Positions 1-8,065 of a stretch of DNA of 64,000 nucleotides are shown here, one piece after another. Both the position numbers and the translations under genes were made by a program. The stretch is from positions 3,638,501 through 3,702,500 of the forward strand of contig NZ_CP022222.1 in assembly GCF_009930815.1 (NCBI RefSeq), in the 5' to 3' direction. Below the pieces are notes generated by a model. The model did no database searches, was not told the origin of the DNA, and saw only the letters and a list, made by a program, of their open reading frames with translations. The DNA comes from Bradyrhizobium sp. CCBAU 051011. GTDB taxonomy: Bacteria > Pseudomonadota > Alphaproteobacteria > Rhizobiales > Xanthobacteraceae. Within the stretch, counting starts at the first letter, position 1; every line of letters begins with the position of its first letter.

Positions 1-50
1 AGCCCCCATTCGCCGCCGATTTCCGCCGTTTTGCCGATTTCCGCGCTCAT
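1..50 (-). CDS. possible 5' end of a gene running off the left edge
   Basis: On the minus strand an ATG at 48-50 opens a frame beginning MSAEIGKTAEIGGEWG that stays open to the window edge. Only 16 codons are visible and there is no convincing Shine-Dalgarno sequence, so the coding call is weak. A hairpin terminator lies just upstream, which fits a new transcription unit starting here. No family can be named. Confidence 0.22.
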   Translation of the reverse strand, partial: MSAEIGKTAEIGGEWG

Positions 51-65
51 TTGGGCCGATCGATG

Positions 66-95
66 CGAAAACCCCGGCCGCGCGAGCGGCCGGGG
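66..95 (-). terminator. Rho-independent terminator of the small His/Gly-rich gene
   Basis: A perfect 9-bp GC stem (72-80 with 87-95) and 6-base loop are followed on the minus strand by a TTTT run. It sits about 30 bases beyond the stop codon of the minus-strand gene ending at 124. Confidence 0.75.
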
Positions 96-123
96 CTTTG
101 CGGACTGAACGGCTGCGGCCGGA

Positions 124-375
124 TCAGTAGCAGACGTTCACCGTGCGCCAGCGGAAGCCGAACGGCGTCATCACCCGGCGGGTCACGTAGCAGCCTCCAT
201 AGCCATAGCCGCCACCGATCAGGCCGATGCTGATGCCATGACCATGGCCGTGGCCAAAGTGATGGTGGTGATGGTGATGCGGCCAGAACCCGCCCGCCGA
301 AGCGGTGTTGGGAGCCAGCGCGACGACGCCGAGGGACGCGGCGGCAACAAGGGCGAGAGTCATTTTGCGAAGCAT
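124..375 (-). CDS. small exported His/Gly-rich protein
   Basis: This 83-residue protein has a signal peptide (MLRKM, then an Ala/Leu/Val core, with cleavage expected after TASA near residue 27). After it come a run of seven or eight histidines, HGHGHG repeats, a Gly/Tyr stretch and a C-terminal part with two cysteines (GGCYVTRR and NVCY). The His-rich segment could bind metal, but that is inference; no enzyme domain is visible. Short exported proteins of this layout are common in Bradyrhizobium and often carry loose 'sulfur globule'-type names. It is monocistronic with a terminator directly downstream. Confidence 0.8.
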   Translation of the reverse strand: MLRKMTLALVAAASLGVVALAPNTASAGGFWPHHHHHHHFGHGHGHGISIGLIGGGYGYGGCYVTRRVMTPFGFRWRTVNVCY

Positions 376-576
376 GGTCGTTCTCTTTCAAATGTGCGCG
401 GTCGACATTTCGTCTTGGCGCGGGTTTAAGTTTCAGTCTTACCCATCGCCAATCTGTCGTGTGCTTGAGAGAGCGGGTTCGAGGTTTCAGCGCCGCGTTC
501 GCCGACAATTTTCTGAACGATTATTCAGGTGTGAAAAACATCACACACGCTTCGAACCGCTATAATTGAAGCGTTT

Positions 577-2310
577 TCACGCTGCCGCGCTTTGCTGTTC
601 GTTAACCAGCGCCGACAAGGTTCGCGCATCCATTACCGTGCGCACGATCATCGGTTCGTTGCGTCCGCGAATCTCGACGTCATGCTGCGGCAACGCATCG
701 GCGTCGAGGCCAGCCGTTGCGCGAACTTCATCGGAGATGACGGCTTCGCATGCAAGGCTCTTGGTCATGTCCTGCAGCCGCGCCGCGACATTGACGGGAT
801 CGCCGAGCGCGGTGAACACCATGTGATCGCGATAGCCGATGTCGCCGACGATCACCTCGCCGCCATTGATGCCGATGCCGAAGCGGATCGGCTCGCGCAG
901 ATCATGTTCGAGAAACTTGTTCAGGGCGTCGACGTTGGCGGCGATCATCGCCGCCGCCTTCAGGGCCTGACGGCAAGCGTTCTGCCGGCTGGTCGCAAGC
1001 CCAAACAGCGCCAGCATGCCGTCGCCGACGAACTGGTTCGGCCTGCCCCCGCTCTCGATCACCGCCTGCGATACCGCGCCGAGGAAGCGGTTGACGATGA
1101 AGACGGTGTCGAACGGCAGGCGCTTTTCCGCCAGCTTAGTCGAGCCGCGCATGTCCACGAACAGGCTGACGAGATAGCGCTCCTGGCCGATCCGCGTCGG
1201 GTTCGAATCGTGGTGGTCGGCGGATATCGTATGCGGCAGGAACAGCTGGAAAAACGAGAGGTCGGCCGGCGGCCGTAACTGGCAGGCGAGACGGATCGAT
1301 GGATCCGACGTGCCGACCCGGCCGAGCACGAAAGCCTCGCGCTGCGAAGGCTCTGGCAGCGCGCTGCAGTCGCCGATGATGCGGATGCGGCAGGTCGAGC
1401 AACGGGCCCGACCGCCGCAGACGCTGGCATGCGGCACGTTGTTGCGCAGGCTCGCCTCGAGCACGCTGAGGCCCTTCGGCACACGCACCGTGCGGCCGTT
1501 GCCGTAGGAGAGGTTGATCATGCCGCGGCGGCGTTCGTTGGCGGCGCGGACGCCGCGCGCCACCAGCGCGATGCCGATCAGGCCGAAATAGCCGAACAGG
1601 AAATAGTCGGTGATGCGATCGAGCTTCTGCGCCTCCGCGCGCGTGCCGATCTGGCGCTCCGACTGGGTTTCCGCCCGCCACTCGGTGCTGTCATTGTCGA
1701 TCACCATGCGCCCGCTCTGATAGAAGCCGAGCATGGAGAGCGTCGGGATCAGCACCGCCGCGGCGAGCAGGAACGGCGCGGCGCGCTTGTAGAACGCCCG
1801 CATCCGGAGCCAGAGATAGAGCCCGATGCAACCATGGACCCAGGCGATGGTCATCACTGCGAGCATCATCGGGATCCGCCATGGCGCCCAGATCCAGTAC
1901 AGGAACAGTATCTGCGGATAGAGTTTCTCGTGCCCGTAGAGCGTCTGGCCGAGCCGAACGCCGATGATGTGTGCGATGATCATCATCGGTATGCTGAGGC
2001 CGAGCGCCAGTTGCAGCGGCTCGATTGCCTTCCAGCGAAATTGCCGGCGTTCATACAGCGCCCAGATGCCGAGCGCGGTGTGCACCAGGCATGCCGCATA
2101 GAACAGGATCGTGACCGGCAGGAATTGCCAGAATGCCATGTGGAGCTGGACGCCGCTCGCCAGCGCCTCCAGCGAGATATTACCGAGCGCGTGGTTGAGG
2201 AAATGGCTGACCAGATAGGCGAACAGGATCACGCCGGTGGCGAGACGGACCTGCCGCAGGCTGATGCCGCGGACGAAGGTCGTGATCTGGTCTCGGGAGA
2301 GGGCGGCCAT
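577..2310 (-). CDS. class III adenylate/guanylate cyclase with cytochrome-b-like membrane domain and [2Fe-2S] ferredoxin domain
   Basis: Predicted inner-membrane cyclase of 577 residues. Residues 20-255 hold about six hydrophobic segments with His at 36, 40, 77, 114 and 159, resembling the SdhC/FrdC-type heme b anchor. Residues 268-350 form a plant-type ferredoxin domain with Cys298, Cys304, Cys307 and Cys343 (C-x5-C-x2-C-x35-C). Residues 380-560 are the class III catalytic domain, with metal Asp386 (FVDMRGST) and Asp430 (FVGDGMLALFG) and the NVAARL segment. Sinorhizobium meliloti CyaC, a cyclase with a diheme-b quinone-responsive anchor, is the characterised relative I know, so redox control of cAMP synthesis is the likely role. 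The start is set at 2310 because the longer frame translates a palindromic repeat. Heme binding is inferred from His spacing only. Confidence 0.9.
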   Translation of the reverse strand: MAALSRDQITTFVRGISLRQVRLATGVILFAYLVSHFLNHALGNISLEALASGVQLHMAFWQFLPVTILFYAACLVHTALGIWALYERRQFRWKAIEPLQLALGLSIPMMIIAHIIGVRLGQTLYGHEKLYPQILFLYWIWAPWRIPMMLAVMTIAWVHGCIGLYLWLRMRAFYKRAAPFLLAAAVLIPTLSMLGFYQSGRMVIDNDSTEWRAETQSERQIGTRAEAQKLDRITDYFLFGYFGLIGIALVARGVRAANERRRGMINLSYGNGRTVRVPKGLSVLEASLRNNVPHASVCGGRARCSTCRIRIIGDCSALPEPSQREAFVLGRVGTSDPSIRLACQLRPPADLSFFQLFLPHTISADHHDSNPTRIGQERYLVSLFVDMRGSTKLAEKRLPFDTVFIVNRFLGAVSQAVIESGGRPNQFVGDGMLALFGLATSRQNACRQALKAAAMIAANVDALNKFLEHDLREPIRFGIGINGGEVIVGDIGYRDHMVFTALGDPVNVAARLQDMTKSLACEAVISDEVRATAGLDADALPQHDVEIRGRNEPMIVRTVMDARTLSALVNEQQSAAA

Positions 2311-2371
2311 GCGATCCACAGGGTCAATATTGGGCGATATTAGTGCGCCATTTGGACGATGAATACCATCC

Positions 2372-2492
2372 ATCGTCGTCCCTGCGAACGCAGGGACCCA
2401 TACTGGGCGGCCTCTTAGTGTCACCGTGGCTCATGCCGTTTTCCCCGCCGCCGTCTGGTGGCTATAGGTCCCTGCTTTCGCAGGGACGACGA
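2372..2492. repeat. palindromic REP-like element
   Basis: The left arm (cgtcgtccctgcgaacgcag at about 2374) and right arm (ending gcagggacgacgac at 2492) are inverted copies around a roughly 60-bp centre. It lies between the divergent cyclase and glycosyltransferase genes and overlaps false upstream extensions of both. Elements of this type are dispersed in Bradyrhizobium intergenic regions. Confidence 0.75.
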
Positions 2493-2553
2493 CCAACTTT
2501 TTTCCCGTTGCGGCAGGTTGACACTCCAGGGGTGGTCGAGGAGAAAGCGCGCC

Positions 2554-4158
2554 GTGACCATAGCCCCACCCGATAAGCCCGGAGCCAGTTCCGCCGCGCC
2601 GCCGTGGTTTGCAAAGTCCTGGCTTGCCGTGGCGTTGCTGATCGCCGCGTTGACGGCGATGCGGCTGATCTATGCCGGCGTGCTCGATCTGCGGACCGAC
2701 GAAGCCTATTACTGGAGCTGGTCGAAGGAGAGCGTGCTCTCCTTCCTCGATCATCCGCCCGCCATCGCCTGGCTGATCCGGTTCGGCACTGCGATCTTCG
2801 GCGACACCACAACAGGCGTGCGGTTCAGCGGCATCGTCGCGATGCTGGTCACGCAGCTCCTGCTCGCCGACATCGTCCGCCGCGTGACGCATGATATGCG
2901 CGCCGTCATCTTCGCGGTGCTGATGCCGGAAGCGGCGCTGTATTACGGACTGTTGATGGCGAAGGTCGCGCCCGACACCGCGATGATCCCGTTTGCGGTC
3001 GCCATGCTGTGGTCGCTGGTGCGGCTGCACGAGAGTGGCAACCCGCGCTGGTGGCTTGCCGCGGGGCTGTTCGCAGGGCTTGCGCTGCTCTCGAAATTCA
3101 CCGCGATCATGCTGCTGCCGGCGGTAGCAGCCTTTGTGCTGGTGCCGGACTGGCGGCGGCGCTGGCTGCTCAGCTCGTATCCGTGGCGGGCGGCGCTGAT
3201 CGCGGTGATCGTGTTTTCGCCGGTCCTGATCTGGAATGCGCAGCACGATTGGGCATCGTTCCGCTTCCAGTTCGTGCGCGCGGTGGCGGACCGCCAATTC
3301 TCGTTGCGCACCGTCGGCGAATTCATCGGCATGCAGTTCGGTCTCGTCGGCTTCGTGCTGCTGCCGGTGGTGCTGTTCGGCGTGACGCTGACGGCCTGGC
3401 GCGGCTATCGCACCCGCGAGCCGGTGGCGATCCTGCTCTCGACCGCCGTGCTGGTGCCGTTCCTCTATTTCCTCTGGAAGTCGCTCACGCTGCGCGTCGG
3501 CGACACTTGGCCGATGTTCCTGTGGCCCGCCGGCTTTGCCGCCACCGCCATCAACCTCGTCATGCTGTCGAAGGAGGGCGTCTCGGAACGCATGATCAAG
3601 TCGACGTTCCGGTGGGCGAGGGTGGCTGTCGTCTCGGGCATCGGCTTCGTAGTCGGCGTGTTCTTCTACTACTTGGCGGCGCCCTGGAACTTGATCGGCC
3701 GGACCGATCCGGTCGGCGCCGAAGCGGGCTATGAACAGGTCGTGGTGCGCGCGCGCGAGCAGTTGCGGGCGACCGGCGCGACCTGGATCGCGACATCGGA
3801 CTATCGCACCTACGCGATGCTGCGCTGGCATTTCAACGGGCAGGTGCCAGTTGTCCAGATCAACGAGCGCGGCAGGTTTCAGGGTTTTCGCGATCCCGGC
3901 ATGGACCTGATCAAGGATCATCCCGGCCTCTATGTCGGACGCGAGCCGGACCATCGCCTGCCGCTGTGGAATCTGACGACGGCGAAGCGGCAGCCGCTGG
4001 AGCGCGTCGAGCGCATCTGGCGCGGGACCGTGATGGATACCTATGCGCTGGAGAAGCTCACCGGTTGGACGCCGGAGCTGGCGCCGCCACCGGATTCGCC
4101 GCTGTTCCGCTGGCGCGTGCTGGCGGGGGTTTTGGAGCGAGACGCGGTGGCATCGTAG
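2554..4158 (+). CDS. GT39/ArnT-like membrane glycosyltransferase
   Basis: A polytopic membrane protein of 534 residues. The first periplasmic loop carries TDEAYYWSW at residues 48-56, with the acidic pair Asp49-Glu50 typical of the PMT/ArnT family that transfers a sugar from a polyprenyl-phosphate donor. About ten further hydrophobic segments follow, then a soluble C-terminal region from about residue 390. The substrate is unknown; lipid A or another envelope glycan are the usual targets. The GTG at 2554 is chosen because it follows GAGGAG and avoids translating the upstream palindromic repeat, which a start at 2458 would include. The gene stands alone, divergent from the cyclase. Confidence 0.85.
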   Translation: MTIAPPDKPGASSAAPPWFAKSWLAVALLIAALTAMRLIYAGVLDLRTDEAYYWSWSKESVLSFLDHPPAIAWLIRFGTAIFGDTTTGVRFSGIVAMLVTQLLLADIVRRVTHDMRAVIFAVLMPEAALYYGLLMAKVAPDTAMIPFAVAMLWSLVRLHESGNPRWWLAAGLFAGLALLSKFTAIMLLPAVAAFVLVPDWRRRWLLSSYPWRAALIAVIVFSPVLIWNAQHDWASFRFQFVRAVADRQFSLRTVGEFIGMQFGLVGFVLLPVVLFGVTLTAWRGYRTREPVAILLSTAVLVPFLYFLWKSLTLRVGDTWPMFLWPAGFAATAINLVMLSKEGVSERMIKSTFRWARVAVVSGIGFVVGVFFYYLAAPWNLIGRTDPVGAEAGYEQVVVRAREQLRATGATWIATSDYRTYAMLRWHFNGQVPVVQINERGRFQGFRDPGMDLIKDHPGLYVGREPDHRLPLWNLTTAKRQPLERVERIWRGTVMDTYALEKLTGWTPELAPPPDSPLFRWRVLAGVLERDAVAS

Positions 4159-4182
4159 CTCGCGGGCGCTGCCACAAAACAG

Positions 4183-4288
4183 GTCGTCATCCCCGCGAAG
4201 GCGGGGATCCAGTACGCCGCGGCTTATCGACTCAATCATTGACGTCTCTGGAATACTGGGTCGCCCGGTCAAGCCGGGCGATGACGAC
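4183..4288. repeat. palindromic REP-like element
   Basis: The element starts gtcgtcatccccgcgaaggc and ends with its imperfect complement, ccgggcgatgacgac. An inner hairpin is cgcccggtcaagccgggcg. It lies directly behind the glycosyltransferase gene, so transcripts would end in a strong structured RNA. Confidence 0.75.
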
Positions 4289-4334
4289 TGAGTGTGCGTT
4301 TGCGATCTCGCGACATAGGCTGTCCGAGTTGTGA

Positions 4335-4797
4335 AGGATCTTCCGCCCTCTTTGTCGGAGGGCGCAGGGAAGACCGGGTGCTTGCTGCACCCGAGGTCTC
4401 GTGTGCCGTTGCGCATAAGGAAAAACGCACACGAGCATACAGGTACAGCGGAAACACTCCGGCCTTCCCTGCGCAATGGCTTTACGGCTTACTTCGTGCT
4501 CTCCCCGGAGAACGGCTCTTTTGCCTCCGTCGCCCCTGAGAAGTTTCGCTTCTCAAGAACTTAACGCCAGCACCGCGGCGTCCGAACCACACGACTTCGC
4601 CGTACGCGTACCGCGCGCAACGTCCAGCGCGCCATCTGCGTCCATCGCATCTCACCGCACGTTCGTGACGATCGCGCGCCCCTCATCTTGCCGTGAGACG
4701 GGCGGAGTTATGCGACTGATTTGCCCAACCTGTTAAGCGGAATATTTTTTGATTCCGGGCTTGACACAACTTCGGAAAATCAGAAGTGATTTGCCGT
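4335..4797. repeat. long dispersed Bradyrhizobium-type intergenic repeat
   Basis: About 460 bases without a credible gene. Blocks such as ggagggcgcagggaagaccg, ccttccctgcgcaatggc, tttacggcttacttcgtgct and aatcagaagtgatttgcc match, from memory, a long repeat seen many times in Bradyrhizobium genomes. It contains internal inverted pieces (gcgcagggaagacc with ggccttccctgcgc). Copy number could not be tested here, and no coding function is proposed. Confidence 0.55.
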
Positions 4798-5167
4798 CGC
4801 GTTTTCTTGCAGCAGTTGGGTGTTGAAATTGCGCTTGGGCGCGACGTCCTACCTATTGGAGCCTTGTTGCGGTTGCGCGGCCGTCGGCCAGCCGGTCATA
4901 CTCCGCCGCAAATGCGCAGCATGCGCTGTTTCTCTTTTTCGTCGTCCCGGAAAAGCTCGGCCTTGGTGGACCGTTGCTCTGCGACGCGTGCTCAAGAAGC
5001 GCCGTCGAAGAATTTTACGCCCTCGATGATGCTTACGCTTCGCCCTCGGAAGCGGACATTGATCCGCGAGCTTCCGTTAAGGGCCAAGACTGGAAGTCGC
5101 GGCCGCAGAGCGGTTGCCCGGTCTCTAGGAACGTCAACAAGGCTGGCGCGTTGGATTAGAGCCGCTG
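4798..5167. other. stretch without a recognisable gene
   Basis: Short frames cross this stretch on the plus strand (for example 4974-5159, with a CDACSRSAVEEF segment), but none has both a ribosome binding site and a recognisable domain. It may be decayed coding DNA. Confidence 0.35.
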
Positions 5168-5527
5168 ATGCGGAAAATCAGCGATGCACTCCCGGCCCGC
5201 GAGGCCATCGTCAAACTCGCTGAGGGCGGAGTTACTGCTGTTCGGTGCCGACTGACGACGCAAGGACTGCGAGGCATCATGGCCAACGTCTTGGAGCCCT
5301 GGCACCGTTGCAAAGAGCAATATGGAGGGGACATGAGAAACATAGTGAACGAAGCCGGCGAGATCGTCGCCAAGGCAACACGTGACGGCACGTTGGTCGG
5401 CGGACACCACCGCATCGCGATGGAGGTTAGCCAAGGTCAAAAGCTGTTCTGGGAAGACACCGGCGGGCCTGTCAATCCTGGGGGCTTCTTCAGGCATCCG
5501 GTAAGTTCTTTGCGACATACAGCTTGA
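5168..5527 (+). CDS. hypothetical protein, doubtful
   Basis: An open frame of 119 codons with no recognised domain. A better-supported start is ATG 5333, preceded by GGAGGGG, which would give a 64-residue protein beginning MRNIVNEAGEIVAKATRDGT. It lies among repeats and gene debris, so a decayed gene is possible. No function is proposed. Confidence 0.3.
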   Translation: MRKISDALPAREAIVKLAEGGVTAVRCRLTTQGLRGIMANVLEPWHRCKEQYGGDMRNIVNEAGEIVAKATRDGTLVGGHHRIAMEVSQGQKLFWEDTGGPVNPGGFFRHPVSSLRHTA

Positions 5528-5614
5528 TGCGCTCGTCGAGCGTCACCTTGAGACCTGTGAGGTTATAATGGCCAAGGTCCCCCGAACACTCCGGCACCGC
5601 GGCGCATTCCAACA

Positions 5615-5818
5615 ATGAGCAAGCCCATGAAAGTTAAAGATCTGATAGATGAGCTACAGAAGCTCGATCCGGAGATGCCGGTCGTCGCTTCCAGCCCTGA
5701 CGGCTTCGATCTCTATGAGCCGACACTTGACTGCGAATGGATCACGATAGACCAGTCCGGTAGTCCGCAGCGCGCCATGTCAGGTGAGGCCGGCGCAGTG
5801 CAAGCCCTCCGCCTATAG
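5615..5818 (+). CDS. small hypothetical protein (KVKDLIDELQ type)
   Basis: This 67-residue acidic protein opens MSKPMKVKDLIDELQKLDPE, a beginning common in small bacterial and phage proteins with a short N-terminal helix. The rest alternates short strands (MPVVASSPDG, CEWITIDQSG). No catalytic motif is visible. Translation may also begin at the ATG at 5627. The gene stands alone in an accessory stretch with no conserved neighbour, so nothing in the context suggests its role. Confidence 0.55.
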   Translation: MSKPMKVKDLIDELQKLDPEMPVVASSPDGFDLYEPTLDCEWITIDQSGSPQRAMSGEAGAVQALRL

Positions 5819-6031
5819 CTCGGCGGCTAACGACCACAATGCCGCGGTGACGGTCCGATAAGGAGCGCTCGCGACTTCAAAGGCGACCGTACAAGCACAG
5901 CCATCTGGTCGCGCTGCGCCCGACGAAGATTTCCGCAATCGATCCGCCGTCAACATGGTGGGCGGGAGAGCGCGGCTAAGACAGTCGGCACTTCGCTCAA
6001 AAACGGAAAATCCGGACTAACCTACGGCGCG

Positions 6032-6062
6032 TTACCCCTGTGACCGGACATCGACCGCCTGA
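6032..6062. repeat. left copy of an exact 31-bp direct repeat
   Basis: The sequence beginning ttacccctgtgaccggacat is identical over 31 bases to 6829-6859 and in the same orientation. The two copies bracket the cupin gene and both end cgaccgcctga. Confidence 0.85.
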
Positions 6063-6101
6063 CTGGGTAGGTCCGTTTCGTGCCGGAAGCGGAACTCCAA
6101 C

Positions 6102-6701
6102 TTATTCGATCTTGATTCGTTTGGTGAGGACCTGCGCCCGCGCGTACTCGTCGTCGGCGACCCTAATCACGTAGGGCTTCTCAAGTTTGTGCTCTACGTC
6201 GAACTCGGAGCGGCCCGTGTAGTTGATGTGCCGGCCGTACGTGTGCAGCGACATCGAAATGTCATTTCCAACGTTCCGGACGCTGTGTATGTGTTCAGGA
6301 TAACAGCGGGCAGTGTCACCAACGGTCATCACTTGTTCACCGCCGCGCTTCAGGTCCGCATAGCCGGGCTTACCACCGTCATCGAGCCGGTCGTAGTTGA
6401 TCTCTTGTTCTTGGCCTTCAATACCGACCACCACAGCCCAAGTTTTATGGTTGTGCGGGGTAGTGCCGCGGTTAGGCAGCCACGATACCAAGAAAACAGC
6501 TAGGTCGTGATTGGGCTCTTCATGGAGCATGTGAACGCCGAAGCCTTGCTCGGCATCGCATTCGCGATATTCGGGGCGGCGCAATTCCGGCGATTGTGCA
6601 AATTTCTTGGCGAGGGGTGCGACTAGGTCCGTGATCTCGACTGGATCAGAATGCTGAGCAGTAATCTCCCGCAGGTCGCGCACGTACTGGTCGAGGCTCA
6701 T
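6102..6701 (-). CDS. cupin-type metalloprotein (cysteine-dioxygenase-like, COG5553-like)
   Basis: A 199-residue soluble double-stranded beta-helix protein. The metal-binding pattern is visible as PHNHKTWAVVVGIEGQE (His-x-His with a later Glu) followed by YPEHIHSVRN. This matches the 'predicted metal-dependent enzyme of the double-stranded beta helix superfamily', relatives of cysteine dioxygenase; the substrate is unknown. The start at 6701 has a textbook GGAGGT seven bases upstream. The gene is monocistronic and lies between two exact 31-bp direct repeats in a gene-poor region, which suggests it may have been inserted as a unit. Confidence 0.8.
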   Translation of the reverse strand: MSLDQYVRDLREITAQHSDPVEITDLVAPLAKKFAQSPELRRPEYRECDAEQGFGVHMLHEEPNHDLAVFLVSWLPNRGTTPHNHKTWAVVVGIEGQEQEINYDRLDDGGKPGYADLKRGGEQVMTVGDTARCYPEHIHSVRNVGNDISMSLHTYGRHINYTGRSEFDVEHKLEKPYVIRVADDEYARAQVLTKRIKIE

Positions 6702-6828
6702 TGCATCTACCTCCAAGGTTTAAAGGCGTTGCAATTTTGGGCGAAGTCTACGACGTTCGCGGCGAAACTCAATGTCCACTTTGGGTCCAGTTACAGACCT
6801 TTGACGCGCCCCACCGTCCAAGTCCATT

Positions 6829-6859
6829 TTACCCCTGTGACCGGACATCGACCGCCTGA
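6829..6859. repeat. right copy of the exact 31-bp direct repeat
   Basis: Identical to 6032-6062 and in the same orientation. It lies 128 bases upstream of the cupin start codon. Confidence 0.85.
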
Positions 6860-7269
6860 GCGTCTTCCTACATAGATGTTTCTATCTGCTTACGGTTATC
6901 TCGTTTGTAGCATTCTTGGCGGCTATTGGTACGAACTTAGTTCACACGCTTCAGCTCGCAAAGGGACCTCAAAGTCCGCAACCAGAGCTAGGAAAAACCA
7001 TTCCCTATGACATAGGGCATCGAAGAGCTTAGATCTTGCGCGAAGACGATGTGCGCAATCATGAGCTGGAAGGCTGCAGGATGTGGGCAGCGTTGGCCGC
7101 CGCAGGAGAGTAGCGGCTTTGGGCTGCCTTGCGGCCCACTGCATATTATGCTCGCCATCGATCTTTACCCAATACGCACGGGTAGGCGAATCGGTCCTCA
7201 AACATGTGAACTCGTTTACAGTCACTTGCGCTCTTTCGGTACATAAGGTGGCTGCGGAGGGCACACGCT
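6860..7269. other. stretch without a recognisable gene
   Basis: Overlapping short frames on both strands lack start signals and recognisable domains. I see no RNA gene or repeat in it. Confidence 0.4.
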
Positions 7270-7380
7270 ATGACCCAACCTGCAAAGCGCATACCCAAAT
7301 GGCTGACGATTGACGTGCTGGTAATCGTTATATCGCTGGCGATTATCGGGATCGGCATCGGGATCGGGATTGCTCCCTAG
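7270..7380 (+). CDS. 36-residue single-pass membrane peptide
   Basis: The frame opens at ATG 7270, eight bases after GCGGAGGG, and encodes a basic N-terminus (MTQPAKRIPKWL) followed by one hydrophobic helix (VLVIVISLAIIGIGIGIGI) and the ending AP. The layout of a positive N-terminus, one membrane helix and a very short tail is typical of bacterial small membrane proteins that modulate larger complexes. The IG repeat would favour close helix packing. There is no adjacent partner gene, so the target cannot be guessed. Confidence 0.55.
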   Translation: MTQPAKRIPKWLTIDVLVIVISLAIIGIGIGIGIAP

Positions 7381-8065
7381 CCACGAACATGAACCGGATC
7401 GGTTCTGACAGCTACCCGGTACTACCGAAGTTGGTACATCCAGATTGCTGGCTTTCCGAACGGCTCAGTTTTCATAACATCGCGAACAGAGGAGCTCTCT
7501 TGTGTGCGCGCTCCGGCGAGAAAACCGCGTTGGCTCAATCCAGCCCCCTGTACCGCAGCCAAGGGCATGTATCTCGTCGGGGCGCGCAAGCAAGAATTGC
7601 CTGGCTCAACGCTCCTCGGGACGCTGTGGATGTGACCTGGAAGCGGAACGGCGGTGAATATGCGTGGTCGTTTGTACGGATTAGTCGAGTGTTTGGTATA
7701 TCAAGCACCAAAGGCCGCTCCCCGGGTTGCATCGGCTGCGAACAGACCGCTGCCAAACGCGACGAGCCAAAAAACGCCTCGACGGGCACGTGGCTTTCCG
7801 ATGTGGACATTTTCTTACGATCAATCCTCGCGCTGGCAGAAATTCGCGACGGTACCTGAGGAAATTTCGAGCGCGAGGCGCATGGAAAAACCCACAGTCT
7901 GCGCCTGGTGAGGCTTCGCTCAACGCTAGCTTGAATTAGATTCCCAGTGAACCACTTCACAATCGCTCTGAATGGAACTCCGCCAGACAACGTGAACCTA
8001 ACGTCCTTCCCACGTATGCTCCGGGCGATGCGGCCATCCGTTTGCCACAGCGGTAACGCTTGAAG
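7381..8065. other. gene-poor stretch with overlapping short frames
   Basis: Frames on both strands (such as plus 7389-7859 and minus 7535-7990) overlap each other and none has a recognisable domain. Only the small frame at 7504-7635 has a usable ribosome binding site. This may be old decayed coding DNA. Confidence 0.4.
7504..7635 (+). CDS. possible 43-residue basic protein
   Basis: A GTG at 7504 lies nine bases after GGAG and opens a short frame with a basic start (RAPARKPRWLNPAP) and a central AKGMYLVGARKQELPG. It overlaps longer but less convincing frames. No family is recognised. Confidence 0.22.
   Translation: MRAPARKPRWLNPAPCTAAKGMYLVGARKQELPGSTLLGTLWM

Noticed and set aside
2431..4476. 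681-codon open frame on the minus strand
   Set aside because: It is antisense to the glycosyltransferase and runs through two repeats. Its low-complexity Arg/Gln/His content marks it as a shadow frame.
7389..7990. overlapping 156- and 151-codon frames on opposite strands
   Set aside because: They conflict with each other, lack start signals and show no domain. The region is better called decayed or non-coding.
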